A stretch of 64,000 nt of DNA from Bacteroidetes bacterium GWF2_43_63 (GTDB lineage: Bacteria > Bacteroidota > Bacteroidia > Bacteroidales > DTU049). Of this stretch, positions 27,801 to 36,252 are shown piece by piece. The position numbers were made by a program, and so were the translations under genes. The stretch's first letter is position 1. Each line of letters opens with the position of its first letter. Where the stretch lies: the NCBI GenBank assembly GCA_001769275.1, contig MEOQ01000032.1:1-64000 (forward strand). Reading direction: 5' to 3'. The notes below the pieces were generated by a model. That model was not told where the DNA came from. It did no database searches and saw only the letters and a program-made list of their open reading frames with translations.

Positions 27801-28415
27801 TATTATCCAAGCAGTGGTGTTTACGGAATCACGCTCCACGCCTATGGTGTAACGGATACTGCATCCATCGGATCGCCGGCAGCAATAACGGTAAGACCCG
27901 TTGCAACTGCTGGTTTCACGGTCAATGATACGATTTTTCTCATTCCAGACGCCATGGCTTTGTTTACGAACACCAGTAACAGTGCGGTTTCCTACGCATG
28001 GGATTTTGGTGACGGCAATTTCAGTGCTGATGTTAATCCGTGGCATTTGTACGGAGACACCGGAGTATATACTGTTCAGCTTGTCGCAATGTCTGAATTC
28101 TGTGGTAACGATACACTGAACGAGGTGTCGTATATCACTGTTCTTTTTCCTGATGGAATCAACGAGGCAGACATGAATCAGTTAACCTTGTATCCAAATC
28201 CGGCCGGAGATTTTGTTGAAATCACGCGAGATGCAGAGAGCCGCGAAAAAGCTCAGGTATTCATGTACAACCTGGACGGGCAACTTGTGTATTCAGGAAT
28301 TTTTGCTGAAGGTCAGGCGAAACTGAAGGTTACAACGACCGGTTTTTCAAGCGGAATGTATCAGGTTGTTGTGTGCGGGGAAGAGACTTTGCGAGTGCCG
28401 CTGATGGTGAAATAA
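24825..28415 (+). CDS. Large T9SS-exported N-acetylmuramoyl-L-alanine amidase-like protein
   Basis: About 1196 residues with a signal peptide ending VQAQ. After an N-terminal helical region comes an amidase_2/PGRP-like domain (bases about 25590-26110) with the zinc-ligand His in VLHTVQG, a THYVM strand, and a final DHTDPGNHW segment. Next are a CUB-like beta domain (about 26130-26440), a LamG-like region (about 26600-27170), one fibronectin III domain (about 27330-27650), two PKD domains (WEFTGG and WDFGDG cores, 27700-28130) and a type A sorting domain (LYPNPAGDF...VPLMVK). It should cleave peptidoglycan outside the cell, in competition, predation or debris use. Start chosen at 24825 after TATTTTTG (24803-24810); 24831 is an alternative. 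Confidence 0.85.
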   Translation: MIMGKFIYVGVLLLSITFSVQAQSGEEIDARVLSSQLADYNLVKPYFAEAYNLYPSVPKGIIEAVAFTNTRFYNVPLTEETSSEGLPSYLGVMGFIFDGKEYFNENGKLISNLSGANETSLQEPSARAQIIAWAGAFDVLSRQMNISGKKLENYIPVLIALSEIPWQEGDPTNAFAMNSHLYSVLSFMKDEYWADVCGFSVYSFEMNKVFAPNTLKILQSEKVVISANGVSDNKGHVMEGLGLKSTLSADYAPALTDLTTCNYSSRSGVAVSAYVLHTVQGSYAGCISWFKNCSASASTHYVMRSSDGQVTQMVLEVNKAWHVRDENPYTIGTEMEGYVSSASWYTEAVYTSHSNLVRDVCNSGYGINPLRTMYRDTLDDGTALDYGVHVLAGSSYCTKIAGHQHYPNNDHTDPGNHWCWDYFFRKLNNTTPVTTLTTATGSFFDTGGSAAAYSNDERKIWTIAPANASSVTLSFSSFDVEDNYDFLYIYNGPTVFSPRIGRYNTTAPITVTASSGVMTIEFRSDCATTAAGWAATWTSATADATAPTTSIATTGTWKTNDFTANVTDADNAGGSGIQKGYYQVLENQGTEWRANASRGYFADNFDALHSDWTQILGTWSVASGSLWQSDTTQNNTNIYAALNQELSNRTLYQFNAMVPGVSKVNKRLGFHFFCDSAALDQRGNGYFVFFRLETNQLEFYEVTNNVFTQQLVVTNVVTNLNQWYDYKIIYDRIAGQIWVYRDDAMIGTWTDTTPYSTGGKYISFRTGNAQLKVTELKVYRSRAASVNVLVGAQASDDIRYENPSPSIYGAKIKSICQDVANNLSVIEYHDLNVDFTPPTTIASVNDGSSADQDISYSSSSLEANWTASADPNSDISHYMIAVGSTAGGADVLAWTNNGTALTATLNGLTLSQGTTYYISVKAVNNAGLEGAVTTSDGITIATSTLAGFFMSSTEVCQGDSIQYTNTSVGAITYLWEFTGGVPATSTLANPVIYYPSSGVYGITLHAYGVTDTASIGSPAAITVRPVATAGFTVNDTIFLIPDAMALFTNTSNSAVSYAWDFGDGNFSADVNPWHLYGDTGVYTVQLVAMSEFCGNDTLNEVSYITVLFPDGINEADMNQLTLYPNPAGDFVEITRDAESREKAQVFMYNLDGQLVYSGIFAEGQAKLKVTTTGFSSGMYQVVVCGEETLRVPLMVK

Positions 28416-28427
28416 TTGTTGATTTGG

Positions 28428-29141
28428 CTATTCGAATGTGAAGCACAGCCACACCATTTTGGAGCGGAGTGATTCGATATTATTTGTATATATGGTGTTT
28501 TCACGTTTAAGCATGTCTGGAATTCCGAAAGAAGAACGGAGTTCAACACCGAATTTAAAATACTCTAGGTACCATTCCACGCCTACGCCAAGGTCAACTG
28601 AATAGTCATGCGGAAGCAGTTTGAGATTGGCTTCGTCTTCCTGTTTCTTTTTGGATTGTGAGGCCAGGTCGAGGCTGTATTTGCCGCCGAAAAGTACATA
28701 CGCGCGGAAGTTGGTGATGCGGTTTGTTTTGTATTTAAACAGCAGCGGAAAATCGAGGAATGTTGATTCGGCGGTTTTTGTAACCTTGGTGGTGCTGCCG
28801 GTTGAGGGATGAAACACATCGTAATGAACTTTGCGATCACCGAACGAAAGTCCAGGAACAAAGCGGAGGTTCATATTACTGCCAAGACGAAGATCGGACA
28901 CGATGGCAATCTGAAATCCTCCCTGAGCTTGTGTTGTGATATTAAGTACAGAATCGATTGGGCCATTGGATTCGGGGCGGCGCAGCGTGAAGTCCATATT
29001 GTTGAATCCGAGTGTGAAACCAAAATGGACAATTCTCAAATCAAAGCGCGGCAGGTTCTCGATTCCTTGCTCCTGAGCGGATGTTGAGCCGGAAAGAAAA
29101 ACGAAAACGGTGACAGCAGCAATGATCAGGCGATGGCGCAT
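28428..29141 (-). CDS. porT: PorT-family T9SS-associated outer-membrane protein
   Basis: A 237-residue beta-barrel with signal peptide (ends TSAQ). Its sequence order follows PorT/SprT: FGFTLGFNNMDF near the start, LRFVPGLSFG, STFLDFPLLFKYK, LFGGKYSLDLASQ, then GVGVEWYLEYFKFGVELRSS and the C-terminal SLRSKMVWLCFTFE strand. In P. gingivalis PorT is needed for gingipain secretion. It converges with the amidase gene (12-base gap) and is not next to other por genes. Its promoter TACTTTTG is at 29176-29183 (minus). Confidence 0.8.
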   Translation of the reverse strand: MRHRLIIAAVTVFVFLSGSTSAQEQGIENLPRFDLRIVHFGFTLGFNNMDFTLRRPESNGPIDSVLNITTQAQGGFQIAIVSDLRLGSNMNLRFVPGLSFGDRKVHYDVFHPSTGSTTKVTKTAESTFLDFPLLFKYKTNRITNFRAYVLFGGKYSLDLASQSKKKQEDEANLKLLPHDYSVDLGVGVEWYLEYFKFGVELRSSFGIPDMLKRENTIYTNNIESLRSKMVWLCFTFE

Positions 29142-29175
29142 ACTAAAAATCAGACAGTTTGTTGCTTAATAACTG

Positions 29176-29183
29176 CAAAAGTA
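29176..29183 (-). promoter_or_regulatory. -7 element of porT
   Basis: TACTTTTG on the minus strand, 34 bases before the porT start. Confidence 0.45.
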
Positions 29184-29284
29184 AGAATATATTATAAATC
29201 GGTTTTTTACACTAAGTCGTCAGTATTATGCCGCTAAAAACTTTCGGGAGCCTATTCAATAATAATAACGCCAATAGACCGAGG

Positions 29285-30829
29285 TCATTCAAACTGTATT
29301 AGCACATGGTTTTCAGCAATAGAACTGTGACCGAGAACATACAAAGATTTCTTGTCACTCAAAATCTTTGCTGTTGATAAGAAAGGCTGCCCTTTTGCAC
29401 AAATACTTTGATCTAAAATGTATTTTTGCAGGTCTCCTGATTTGGATATTTGTGCAATGCAAACAATGTTGTCCGGGCTAGATTTTGTTTTCCATTTTTC
29501 TACTGATGTAGAATACTCCGAGATGGATAAATTATTAATATTATCATTGTAGATTATAAATAAGCTCTCATTCACATATAACGGGAGAAATGATCCAGCA
29601 GCCATCCAATATCCTGTTACTCCATTTTCAGTTTTTTGATCCTTTCGAATGTTTTTTATCCATTCAAAATCAAAGGATTTATCAAAGCTAAAAGTGGAAA
29701 TGTCTAAAAATTGCGCTTCTTCATTATAAATTACTGAGAACTCGGCAATAACATAAACACCACCGTCATCACGTGTGATGATTTTTTTAGTATTTATGAA
29801 AAGAAGACCATTTCCTATTTGTTTATTGTAATTATGCGAACTTATATATGACTGGTCAAATTCAACCTGATCAGATTTTGTGATTTCATTTTTGAATAAA
29901 TCAATTTCAAGACAGTAAACACCATTTCTGAAGATAACTTCACTCAATCCCTGCTTGACAATGGTGCCATTGTAGTACAACCCTCCAACGTGAACTATTC
30001 CATTTGCTGGGAAATCCATTTTGTAATCATAAATTTTGCCTTCCGGAAGGGCAAACTGTAAAGGGCCTACAATATTGCCGTTTGCCAGGTAAGAAGTTAA
30101 GTAATAATTGCTTTCACTTATTCCTGCAGGGGAGAGTGAATGATATCTTTCCTGATTAATTGATTGTAAATTGCCAAAGTTATCAGTATAAAATGTCCAT
30201 TGATAATATTCATAGTGCTCTTTATTGATATTCTTTTTCCATTGCAATTCCATTTCAGAGCTATACATCCAGCAATCAATGAGGATAGAGTCTTTACTAG
30301 TCAATTTATCAATAAATAGAAGTGCATGATTATTGTTGTCCGGGCTTGAAATTATTTTGAACCCTTGAAAACCATCATTGTCGTCTGAATCAGCAAAATC
30401 AAAATACTCTTCCTTACAAGGAAAACTATTTATTACCTCAGTTTTGGCAGAAACCTCAAGATTGTCAAGCGAAATAGCCGTTTTGCAAACACTTAATTCC
30501 TTGTCTTTCATAAACCCTGAAAAAATATAAAGCTGTTCTTTCCCGGCAAAAGCGTTAAGAAAAAATGTTTCTATTTTTTCAAATTTAAAAGAGAATTCTT
30601 TTTCTATCTCAACACCAGAGTTTCCGATTTTCTGTAAAATAAGTTTATTGGACTTCTCTACAACTAACACATGTTTTTCGTCATTTGTTCTTACCAGAAA
30701 TGACTTGAGTGCGTAATTCATTTTAGTTAGTTCCGAGATCGTTTTCATTTCTGCAAAATCGCACTTGTTCTGTGCGAACGACATGAATGTGGCGCATAAT
30801 GATGCAGTAAGAAGGAAAATCGCTTTCAT
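29285..30829 (-). CDS. Hypothetical secreted protein
   Basis: A 514-residue protein with a clear signal peptide (residues 1-19, ending SFAQ). The mature part is built of alternating beta-strands of 10-15 residues and contains repeated hydrophobic-Asp/Asn steps that suggest a beta-propeller, but I see no named repeat, no catalytic motif and no sorting domain. The gene is more AT-rich than the neighbouring transporter. It has its own -7 box (TATATTTG, 30846-30853 minus) just downstream of the transporter's terminator, so it is a separate unit. Function unknown. Confidence 0.7.
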   Translation of the reverse strand: MKAIFLLTASLCATFMSFAQNKCDFAEMKTISELTKMNYALKSFLVRTNDEKHVLVVEKSNKLILQKIGNSGVEIEKEFSFKFEKIETFFLNAFAGKEQLYIFSGFMKDKELSVCKTAISLDNLEVSAKTEVINSFPCKEEYFDFADSDDNDGFQGFKIISSPDNNNHALLFIDKLTSKDSILIDCWMYSSEMELQWKKNINKEHYEYYQWTFYTDNFGNLQSINQERYHSLSPAGISESNYYLTSYLANGNIVGPLQFALPEGKIYDYKMDFPANGIVHVGGLYYNGTIVKQGLSEVIFRNGVYCLEIDLFKNEITKSDQVEFDQSYISSHNYNKQIGNGLLFINTKKIITRDDGGVYVIAEFSVIYNEEAQFLDISTFSFDKSFDFEWIKNIRKDQKTENGVTGYWMAAGSFLPLYVNESLFIIYNDNINNLSISEYSTSVEKWKTKSSPDNIVCIAQISKSGDLQKYILDQSICAKGQPFLSTAKILSDKKSLYVLGHSSIAENHVLIQFE

Positions 30830-30845
30830 AAAAAATTATTTGCAG

Positions 30846-30853
30846 CAAATATA
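30846..30853 (-). promoter_or_regulatory. -7 element of the secreted-protein gene
   Basis: TATATTTG on the minus strand, 17 bases before the start at 30829. Confidence 0.45.
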
Positions 30854-30871
30854 TGAAAATATATAAAAGAC

Positions 30872-30901
30872 GAAGCCCTTGTCTAATAAGAAAAGGGCTT
30901 C
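30872..30901 (-). terminator. Terminator of the OPT transporter gene
   Basis: GAAGCCCTT (30872-30880) pairs with AAGGGCTTC (30893-30901), 9 bp; on the minus strand the stem is followed by GTCTTTTATAT. Confidence 0.65.
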
Positions 30902-30923
30902 GGAAATAAAATGAAGGAGTTCT

Positions 30924-32957
30924 TTATTTAATCCTTTTGCTGTCCCAGATGAAATAAACAATCAAAGCAGCAAAGGCAATCAATGCTGAAACTTCCGGCC
31001 ACGGGCAACCCGGGATCCATTCCCAGCTTCCTTTGATTTGCATCTGGTTTACATGAAGAAAATTAAGGTTCACCTCGAAGAACAGCAGCAACGCGCCAAC
31101 CACGCCAAATAGGGCCGCGCCCGCAATGAAACCGCTTGAAATGAGCGTTCCGCGTTGCTCGCGTGCTTTATTGACTTCGGGATCTTTGTGTCCGGTTGAC
31201 ATGAATTTGTGCAACAGACCGCCAACAATGAGCGGAGTATTCAGGTGCAGCGGTATAAACATGCCGAGGGCAAATGCCAGCGATGGCAAACCGAGCCAGT
31301 TGATAAGAAGTGAAATAATGGCCCCAAGTGCAAACAGCATCCATGGTACTGATGCGCCCGGTTGCATAAGCGGTTCGATGATGGACGCCATGGCATTGGC
31401 CTGTGGAGCAGCCATTGGGTCATCGTGAATGCCGGGGACCTTTACAAATCCATAGGCGCCGTTGAGTACGTAAATTACAACACCAACCGTTGCTGCAGAA
31501 ACCAATGTTCCGAGAAATTTGAACGACTCCTGTTTGGCAGGTGTTGATCCCAGCCAATATCCAACTTTGAGGTCAGTGATAAAGCCGCCGGCCATGGATA
31601 GAGCGGTGCAAACTATTCCGCCAATGATCAGCGATGCGACCATGCCCGATGCGCCCTCAAGGCCGACTCCGACAAGAATGACCGAAGACAGAATCAGCGT
31701 CATGAGCGTCATTCCGGAGACGGGGTTTGATCCGACAATGGCGATGGCATTGGCTGCCACGGTGGTAAAGAGAAATGAAACGATTACCAATGTAACAAGA
31801 GCAACCAGTGCCTGAACCAGGGTGAGTTGAATTCCGGCATACAGAAAAATGAAAACAGCGATAACCGTAAAAAGAATCAGCAATAATACGAAAGTCATTT
31901 TGATGTCTTTCTGTGTGCGTTCGGGTTGTTCGACATTCTTTTTGCCGGAGAGTCCTGAGAAAGCAAGTCCGAAAGATTTTTTAATCACACCAGAAGATTT
32001 GATGATGCCTATAACACCAGCCATAGCAATGGCGCCGATACCGATGTTGCGGACATATCCCGAGAAAATGGCTTCGGGCGACATAGATGCGAAAATATTT
32101 ATGCCACCACCAGCGGCAGCCATCATGTTCCCGATTTCGTTGAAAAGCGGCACAAACACAAGCCATGAAAGCATGGACCCGACTGCAATTATGAGCGCAT
32201 ATTTAAGTCCGATCAGATATCCGAAGCTGAACACGAGCGCACTGGTGCTCATTTTAAAAACCATTTTTGTGTTCTCAGCCAGTTCTGCACCCCATGGAAT
32301 GACGCGGGTTGTAACCGTGTCGGACCAAAGTCTGAACTGAGCAGCGAGAAAATCGTAAACTCCACCTATGAGACCGCTGGCGATCAGCAATCCGGCCTGC
32401 TTGCCGCCTTTTTCTCCAGAGATCAGAATTTCGGTAGTTGCCTTGGCTTCGGGGAAAGGAAGTTTCCCGTGTTGTTCCTTGACGAAATATTTCCGGAATG
32501 GAATCAGAAAAAGAATACCCAGAATACCTCCGAGAAGGGCTGCCAGAAATATCTGCAGAAAATTAATTTCAATGTCCGGGTATTTGTATTGGAGAATATA
32601 AAGCGCAGGGATTGTGAAAATAGCACCAGCAACAATAACTCCGGAGCTAGCTCCTATGGACTGAATAATTACATTTTGGCCCAGTGCGTTTTTTCGTTTT
32701 GTCAATGCGGAGGCCCCGATAGCAATGATGGATATTGGAATGGCGGCTTCGAATACCTGACCGATTTTGAGGCCGGCATATGCTGCAGCTGCTGAAAAAA
32801 TTACGGCCATGAGAAGCCCCATCAGGACTGACCACGTGGTTGTTTCGGGAAATGTTTTCGAGGCCGGCATAACCGGTTCATACGTTTCACCATCTTTGAG
32901 TTCGCGGTACGCGTTTTCGGGTAGTTCAAACGGTTTATCGTTCTGCAGGTCTTCCAT
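30924..32957 (-). CDS. OPT-family oligopeptide/metal-chelate transporter
   Basis: A 677-residue inner-membrane protein with roughly 14-16 hydrophobic helices. It begins with a short soluble tail, then TTWSVLMGLLMAVIFSAAAAYAGLKIG, the typical OPT first helix, and shows later the family segments AAAGGGINIFASM and SNPVSGMTLMTLI. Bacterial OPT proteins take up small peptides or metal chelates by proton coupling; substrate cannot be assigned here. It is followed by a good terminator and has no obvious partner genes. An internal Asp/Glu-poor profile and strong GC relative to its neighbours fit a membrane protein. Confidence 0.93.
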   Translation of the reverse strand: MEDLQNDKPFELPENAYRELKDGETYEPVMPASKTFPETTTWSVLMGLLMAVIFSAAAAYAGLKIGQVFEAAIPISIIAIGASALTKRKNALGQNVIIQSIGASSGVIVAGAIFTIPALYILQYKYPDIEINFLQIFLAALLGGILGILFLIPFRKYFVKEQHGKLPFPEAKATTEILISGEKGGKQAGLLIASGLIGGVYDFLAAQFRLWSDTVTTRVIPWGAELAENTKMVFKMSTSALVFSFGYLIGLKYALIIAVGSMLSWLVFVPLFNEIGNMMAAAGGGINIFASMSPEAIFSGYVRNIGIGAIAMAGVIGIIKSSGVIKKSFGLAFSGLSGKKNVEQPERTQKDIKMTFVLLLILFTVIAVFIFLYAGIQLTLVQALVALVTLVIVSFLFTTVAANAIAIVGSNPVSGMTLMTLILSSVILVGVGLEGASGMVASLIIGGIVCTALSMAGGFITDLKVGYWLGSTPAKQESFKFLGTLVSAATVGVVIYVLNGAYGFVKVPGIHDDPMAAPQANAMASIIEPLMQPGASVPWMLFALGAIISLLINWLGLPSLAFALGMFIPLHLNTPLIVGGLLHKFMSTGHKDPEVNKAREQRGTLISSGFIAGAALFGVVGALLLFFEVNLNFLHVNQMQIKGSWEWIPGCPWPEVSALIAFAALIVYFIWDSKRIK

Positions 32958-33283
32958 AATAACAAGATTTAACAGATTGGGAGTGCAAGATAATTAAAGT
33001 TTGAAAACCGGACGAAAATTTGTTAAAAAAACTGTCGGGATACAGCCCGATTTCCTTAGAATAGCGGCCGAGGTATGATAATACACTGTAGCGGATTATA
33101 TTGCGATTCCTGTCGGGACCGCCCCAATGCTTGGTGGTTTTAAAAAAAAGAGATGTAAATTGAAGTTGAATAGAATTTGGGGCAAGGTCAATTAAAGAAA
33201 ATAGCATACTTTAGCAATGTCTGAAAATAAAGACAAGGAATGATATACGATTTAGCAGACAACGAAGTGTGAATTCTGAACAA

Positions 33284-34492
33284 ATGGACATTGCAATCAT
33301 TGGAGGCGGAGCTGCAGGATTTTTTGCAGCTATATGTGTTAAGGAGAATTATCCCGGGGCAAACGTAATTGTTTTCGAAAAATCGAAAAAGTTACTCTCT
33401 AAAGTGCGTATTTCCGGCGGCGGGAGATGTAACGTTACAAATGCCTGCGAAGGTGTGGGGGCCTTATGTAATGCGTATCCACGTGGCGGAAAACAATTGA
33501 GAAAGGTGTTTCATGTTTTCGATAATCACGATGCAATGCGCTGGTTTGAGTCGAGAGGGGTTGCTTTGGTGACACAGCCCGATGGATGTGTGTTTCCGGC
33601 ATCGCAGGATTCGCAAAGCATTATTGATTGCTTTTTACGAGAGTGTCATCGGCTGGGCATTAAGATACAGACGGAAATATCATTTACCGCTTTGTATTCT
33701 AAAAGTCAGAGGCTTGAAGTGGTGGTCAACAAGGGAGAAGTGCAATATTTTAATAAAGTAATAATTTGCACAGGTGGAACAAAAAGCAATGAAATATTGA
33801 ATTGTTTGGACGCATTGGGGCAGCCACGGGAGCAACCTGTGCCATCATTGTTCTCATTCAGTATTCCTGAAAACCATGTTACGAAGTTGATGGGAGTAGT
33901 ATTGGATAATGTTATAACAAATATACAAGGCACAAAGCTATCGGCAAATGGGCCCCTGCTCATTACTCACTGGGGGATGAGCGGTCCGGCGGTGTTGAAG
34001 CTATCCTCATATGGCGCGCGATTCATTCATGAAAATAAATATACTTTTAATCTAAAGGTAAATTGGGTAAACGAGAAGAATGATTCTGTTGTTGGCGAAT
34101 ATCTGAATGATGTGATAAAAACGCATTCAAAGAAACAGATTGATAATTTTGCACCATACACATTGTCAACACGGCTATGGTTGTTTTTATTGGTGAAATG
34201 CGATATTCAGGAGACAAGGAAATGGGGTGAAATCAGCAAGAAAGAACTTAACCGGTTGGTCAATATACTTACCAATGACGTGTATGAGGTGAAAGGGCGT
34301 GCCGCTTTCCGAGATGAATTTGTGACATGTGGAGGTGTTGGCTTGCAGGGTGTAGATATGAGTACAATGCAAAGCAAGGTGGTGCCTGGCTTATATTTTG
34401 CGGGAGAGGTTTTGGATATCGATGGAATTACCGGTGGATATAACTTTCAGGCAGCCTGGAGCACGGCTTATGTGGCGGCAAAACTAGAGTAG
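33284..34492 (+). CDS. HI0933/BaiN-family FAD-dependent oxidoreductase
   Basis: A 402-residue flavoprotein. The Rossmann dinucleotide motif IIGGGAAGFFAA lies at the very N-terminus and the family mark KVRISGGGRCNVTNA follows near residue 45. The C-terminal GLYFAGEVLDIDGITGGYNFQAAWSTAYVAA segment completes the FAD site. Relatives include BaiN-like enoyl reductases, but most members have unknown substrates. I prefer the ATG at 33284; a GTG five codons upstream (33269) is possible. It stands alone between the OPT gene and a convergent small gene. Confidence 0.93.
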   Translation: MDIAIIGGGAAGFFAAICVKENYPGANVIVFEKSKKLLSKVRISGGGRCNVTNACEGVGALCNAYPRGGKQLRKVFHVFDNHDAMRWFESRGVALVTQPDGCVFPASQDSQSIIDCFLRECHRLGIKIQTEISFTALYSKSQRLEVVVNKGEVQYFNKVIICTGGTKSNEILNCLDALGQPREQPVPSLFSFSIPENHVTKLMGVVLDNVITNIQGTKLSANGPLLITHWGMSGPAVLKLSSYGARFIHENKYTFNLKVNWVNEKNDSVVGEYLNDVIKTHSKKQIDNFAPYTLSTRLWLFLLVKCDIQETRKWGEISKKELNRLVNILTNDVYEVKGRAAFRDEFVTCGGVGLQGVDMSTMQSKVVPGLYFAGEVLDIDGITGGYNFQAAWSTAYVAAKLE

Positions 34493-34572
34493 GTGTTTTT
34501 GAGGAGTTGTGAAACAAAGAAAATTGAAAAGCATCTAAATGAGTATTATTGCCATAGTTTGTATGGTATTAA

Positions 34573-34590
34573 AACCGGATCTATCCGGTT
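34573..34590. terminator. Possible terminator between convergent genes
   Basis: AACCGGAT-CT-ATCCGGTT is a perfect inverted repeat in the 121-base gap between the flavoprotein and the 160-residue protein gene. It lacks a clear T tract, so termination is uncertain. Confidence 0.35.
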
Positions 34591-34613
34591 GAAAAAACTA
34601 ACTGGAACAGATA

Positions 34614-35096
34614 TTAAATCATGCCGATCAGCACCACGTAGTTTTTGCCGTATTTCTTGGCGCATTTTGGGCAGGTGGTGTACCACATGTATGGTTTTTT
34701 TATTTCGAATCCTTTTTCCTTTGCTTTTTCTTCGAAATCCTTACTCCATTTTCCGGTGTTTTGAAATGGTCCTTCGTACACGCGGCTGTAGAATTTTCCG
34801 CTGATGGTTTTATTTTCCGCACCGGGAATTTCTTTATCGACCGCCAGAAACACATCCATATTCCATTTGGAAGTATGTTCTGAAAGACAGAGATAGTCGG
34901 GTGATGAAGCACCTGCATTTTCCAATGCTGTCATTACACGGGTCATTGTTTTTCCAAAACCAAAAGGCATGTAGAAAAATGTTTTCACCTGATCGCGGAT
35001 GAATTTTTTATCTGACCATTCAATAATTTTATCATCCCAGGGCTCGGGTTCAAAGCGCGGGCAGCATTCGGCATTTTTGCTGTTTTCGATGCTCAT
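34614..35096 (-). CDS. Conserved cytoplasmic protein with C-terminal CPKC motif
   Basis: A 160-residue soluble protein with no signal peptide. It starts with a CCPRFEPEPWDDK segment, has a central MPFGFGKTMTRVM helix, a beta-rich middle (SGKFYSRVYEGPF) and ends with TTCPKCAKKYGKNYVVLIG. Two Cys pairs (CC near residue 11, CxxC near residue 143) could bind a metal. I recall very similar proteins in Bacteroidota and Firmicutes annotated only as hydrolase or hypothetical; I cannot support an activity. It follows two small secreted proteins on the same strand with a 21-base gap. Confidence 0.75.
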   Translation of the reverse strand: MSIENSKNAECCPRFEPEPWDDKIIEWSDKKFIRDQVKTFFYMPFGFGKTMTRVMTALENAGASSPDYLCLSEHTSKWNMDVFLAVDKEIPGAENKTISGKFYSRVYEGPFQNTGKWSKDFEEKAKEKGFEIKKPYMWYTTCPKCAKKYGKNYVVLIGMI

Positions 35097-35117
35097 GTTT
35101 TTTGCTTTTATGTTTTA

Positions 35118-35597
35118 TTAGAAAGGATAAGTGGTGACTTCATAGAGCTCATCACTGTACTCCATCCTGGTAGACTGTCCTGATAATATATAATAGCCGG
35201 AATGTTCTGAATCCGAATACAGTTTTAAATTCAGCGTTGTGCTAAGCCAGATCAATCCATAAGGTAGTTCGTCTTCTCTTATGCTGGTCCCGGTGGTGAT
35301 TACAACTGTCAAATCATCAGGGTCAAAATCTCCGTAAATCTTTACAATATTGACATACGTCCCAAGATCTGTTTTGAATTCCGTTCGGTTGTAGCCTGTA
35401 AAAGTGTTATCTTCTTCGTTGAATTCAACATTGTAAAGACTTTCCGAACATAAAAAATAACCGCTTTCGGTCAGATCGGTTCTGGCTTTGGATGCCCCTA
35501 CCCAGCTTTTTTCAAAAACTTCGCTGGCCGTTTGCGCCTGCAATGAAATTTGCGCAAACAGAAAAGCAAACAGAATAAAAAACCTTGAAGATTTCAT
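35118..35597 (-). CDS. Hypothetical secreted protein
   Basis: 159 residues with a signal peptide ending LQAQ (residue 22). The mature part is predicted beta-rich (SGYFLCSESLYNVEFNEEDNTFTGYN, NLKLYSDSEHSGYYI) and may be a small beta-sandwich or lipocalin-like fold. No sorting domain or lipobox. It lies 17 bases after the following entry's stop, suggesting one operon of small exported proteins. Function not recognised. Confidence 0.65.
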   Translation of the reverse strand: MKSSRFFILFAFLFAQISLQAQTASEVFEKSWVGASKARTDLTESGYFLCSESLYNVEFNEEDNTFTGYNRTEFKTDLGTYVNIVKIYGDFDPDDLTVVITTGTSIREDELPYGLIWLSTTLNLKLYSDSEHSGYYILSGQSTRMEYSDELYEVTTYPF

Positions 35598-35614
35598 TTG
35601 TTTATGTTGTTTAA

Positions 35615-36178
35615 TTAATTGCGGATGATGGATCTGAACATTGTTTTCATTTCTTCACCGGATAAAATTATACTGGCGGGATCATCGTCGTAGCCAATAA
35701 TTTCGCCGCCACTCATGAATCGAATGAGTTTATTGTCGTTGAAATAGTAGCGGTATTCCCAATTGCTGTCGGGATTGTATTCCGATCCGTCCAGTTTATC
35801 AAAATGAAAAATCAGTTTGCCGTCGAGAAAAAGCCATTCACGGTACTGATGCATGGTGCTGTATTGCGATGATATAGTGACAAGCTTCAGCGCCCAGGAG
35901 CTGTCCTGGCTGGTATTGCCATCCATATTTGCTGCTTCCATTGCATCGCCATACCAATAAGTAATTGTGTCATGAAAAATACCGATGGCGCGCCACTGTG
36001 CATCATAGCGATTCCGGATAATCTGGTCGGAATAATAATATGAAATTGAGTCTGGATTATTGATGGCAATATTAGATTTCACTTCTTTGTAGTACGCACG
36101 TATTTCGAGCACTTTATCGTGTTGTGCTGACAAAGAAATTGAAATTATGAACGAGATAATAAAAACAGAAATTTTCAT
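35615..36178 (-). CDS. Hypothetical secreted protein
   Basis: 187 residues from the ATG at 36178, with signal peptide MKISVFIISFIISISLSAQ. The mature protein has short strands and a repeated pattern of Tyr/Trp and Asp (YWYGDAMEAANMDGN, EYNPDSNWEYRYYFND), possibly a small SnoaL/NTF2-like or lipocalin-like fold; this is a guess. A longer upstream frame exists, but the -7 box TATATTTG (36215-36222) and the signal peptide favour the start used. It leads a three-gene run with the two entries at 35118 and 34614. Confidence 0.65.
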   Translation of the reverse strand: MKISVFIISFIISISLSAQHDKVLEIRAYYKEVKSNIAINNPDSISYYYSDQIIRNRYDAQWRAIGIFHDTITYWYGDAMEAANMDGNTSQDSSWALKLVTISSQYSTMHQYREWLFLDGKLIFHFDKLDGSEYNPDSNWEYRYYFNDNKLIRFMSGGEIIGYDDDPASIILSGEEMKTMFRSIIRN

Positions 36179-36214
36179 TCGTGTGAATTTTCGATGACAT
36201 AGTTGTTGCTCAAA

Positions 36215-36222
36215 CAAATATA
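36215..36222 (-). promoter_or_regulatory. -7 element of the small secreted-protein operon
   Basis: TATATTTG on the minus strand, 36 bases before the start at 36178. Confidence 0.45.
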
Positions 36223-36252
36223 CAAAATTCAACAATGGATCAATCGCAGTTA

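Noticed and set aside
32935-33207. 90-codon minus-strand frame upstream of the OPT gene
   Set aside because: No coding character, overlaps the OPT start; AT-rich intergenic text.
34493-34804. 103-codon frame after the flavoprotein
   Set aside because: Starts at the stop of the flavoprotein, crosses an inverted repeat and overlaps the real minus-strand gene.
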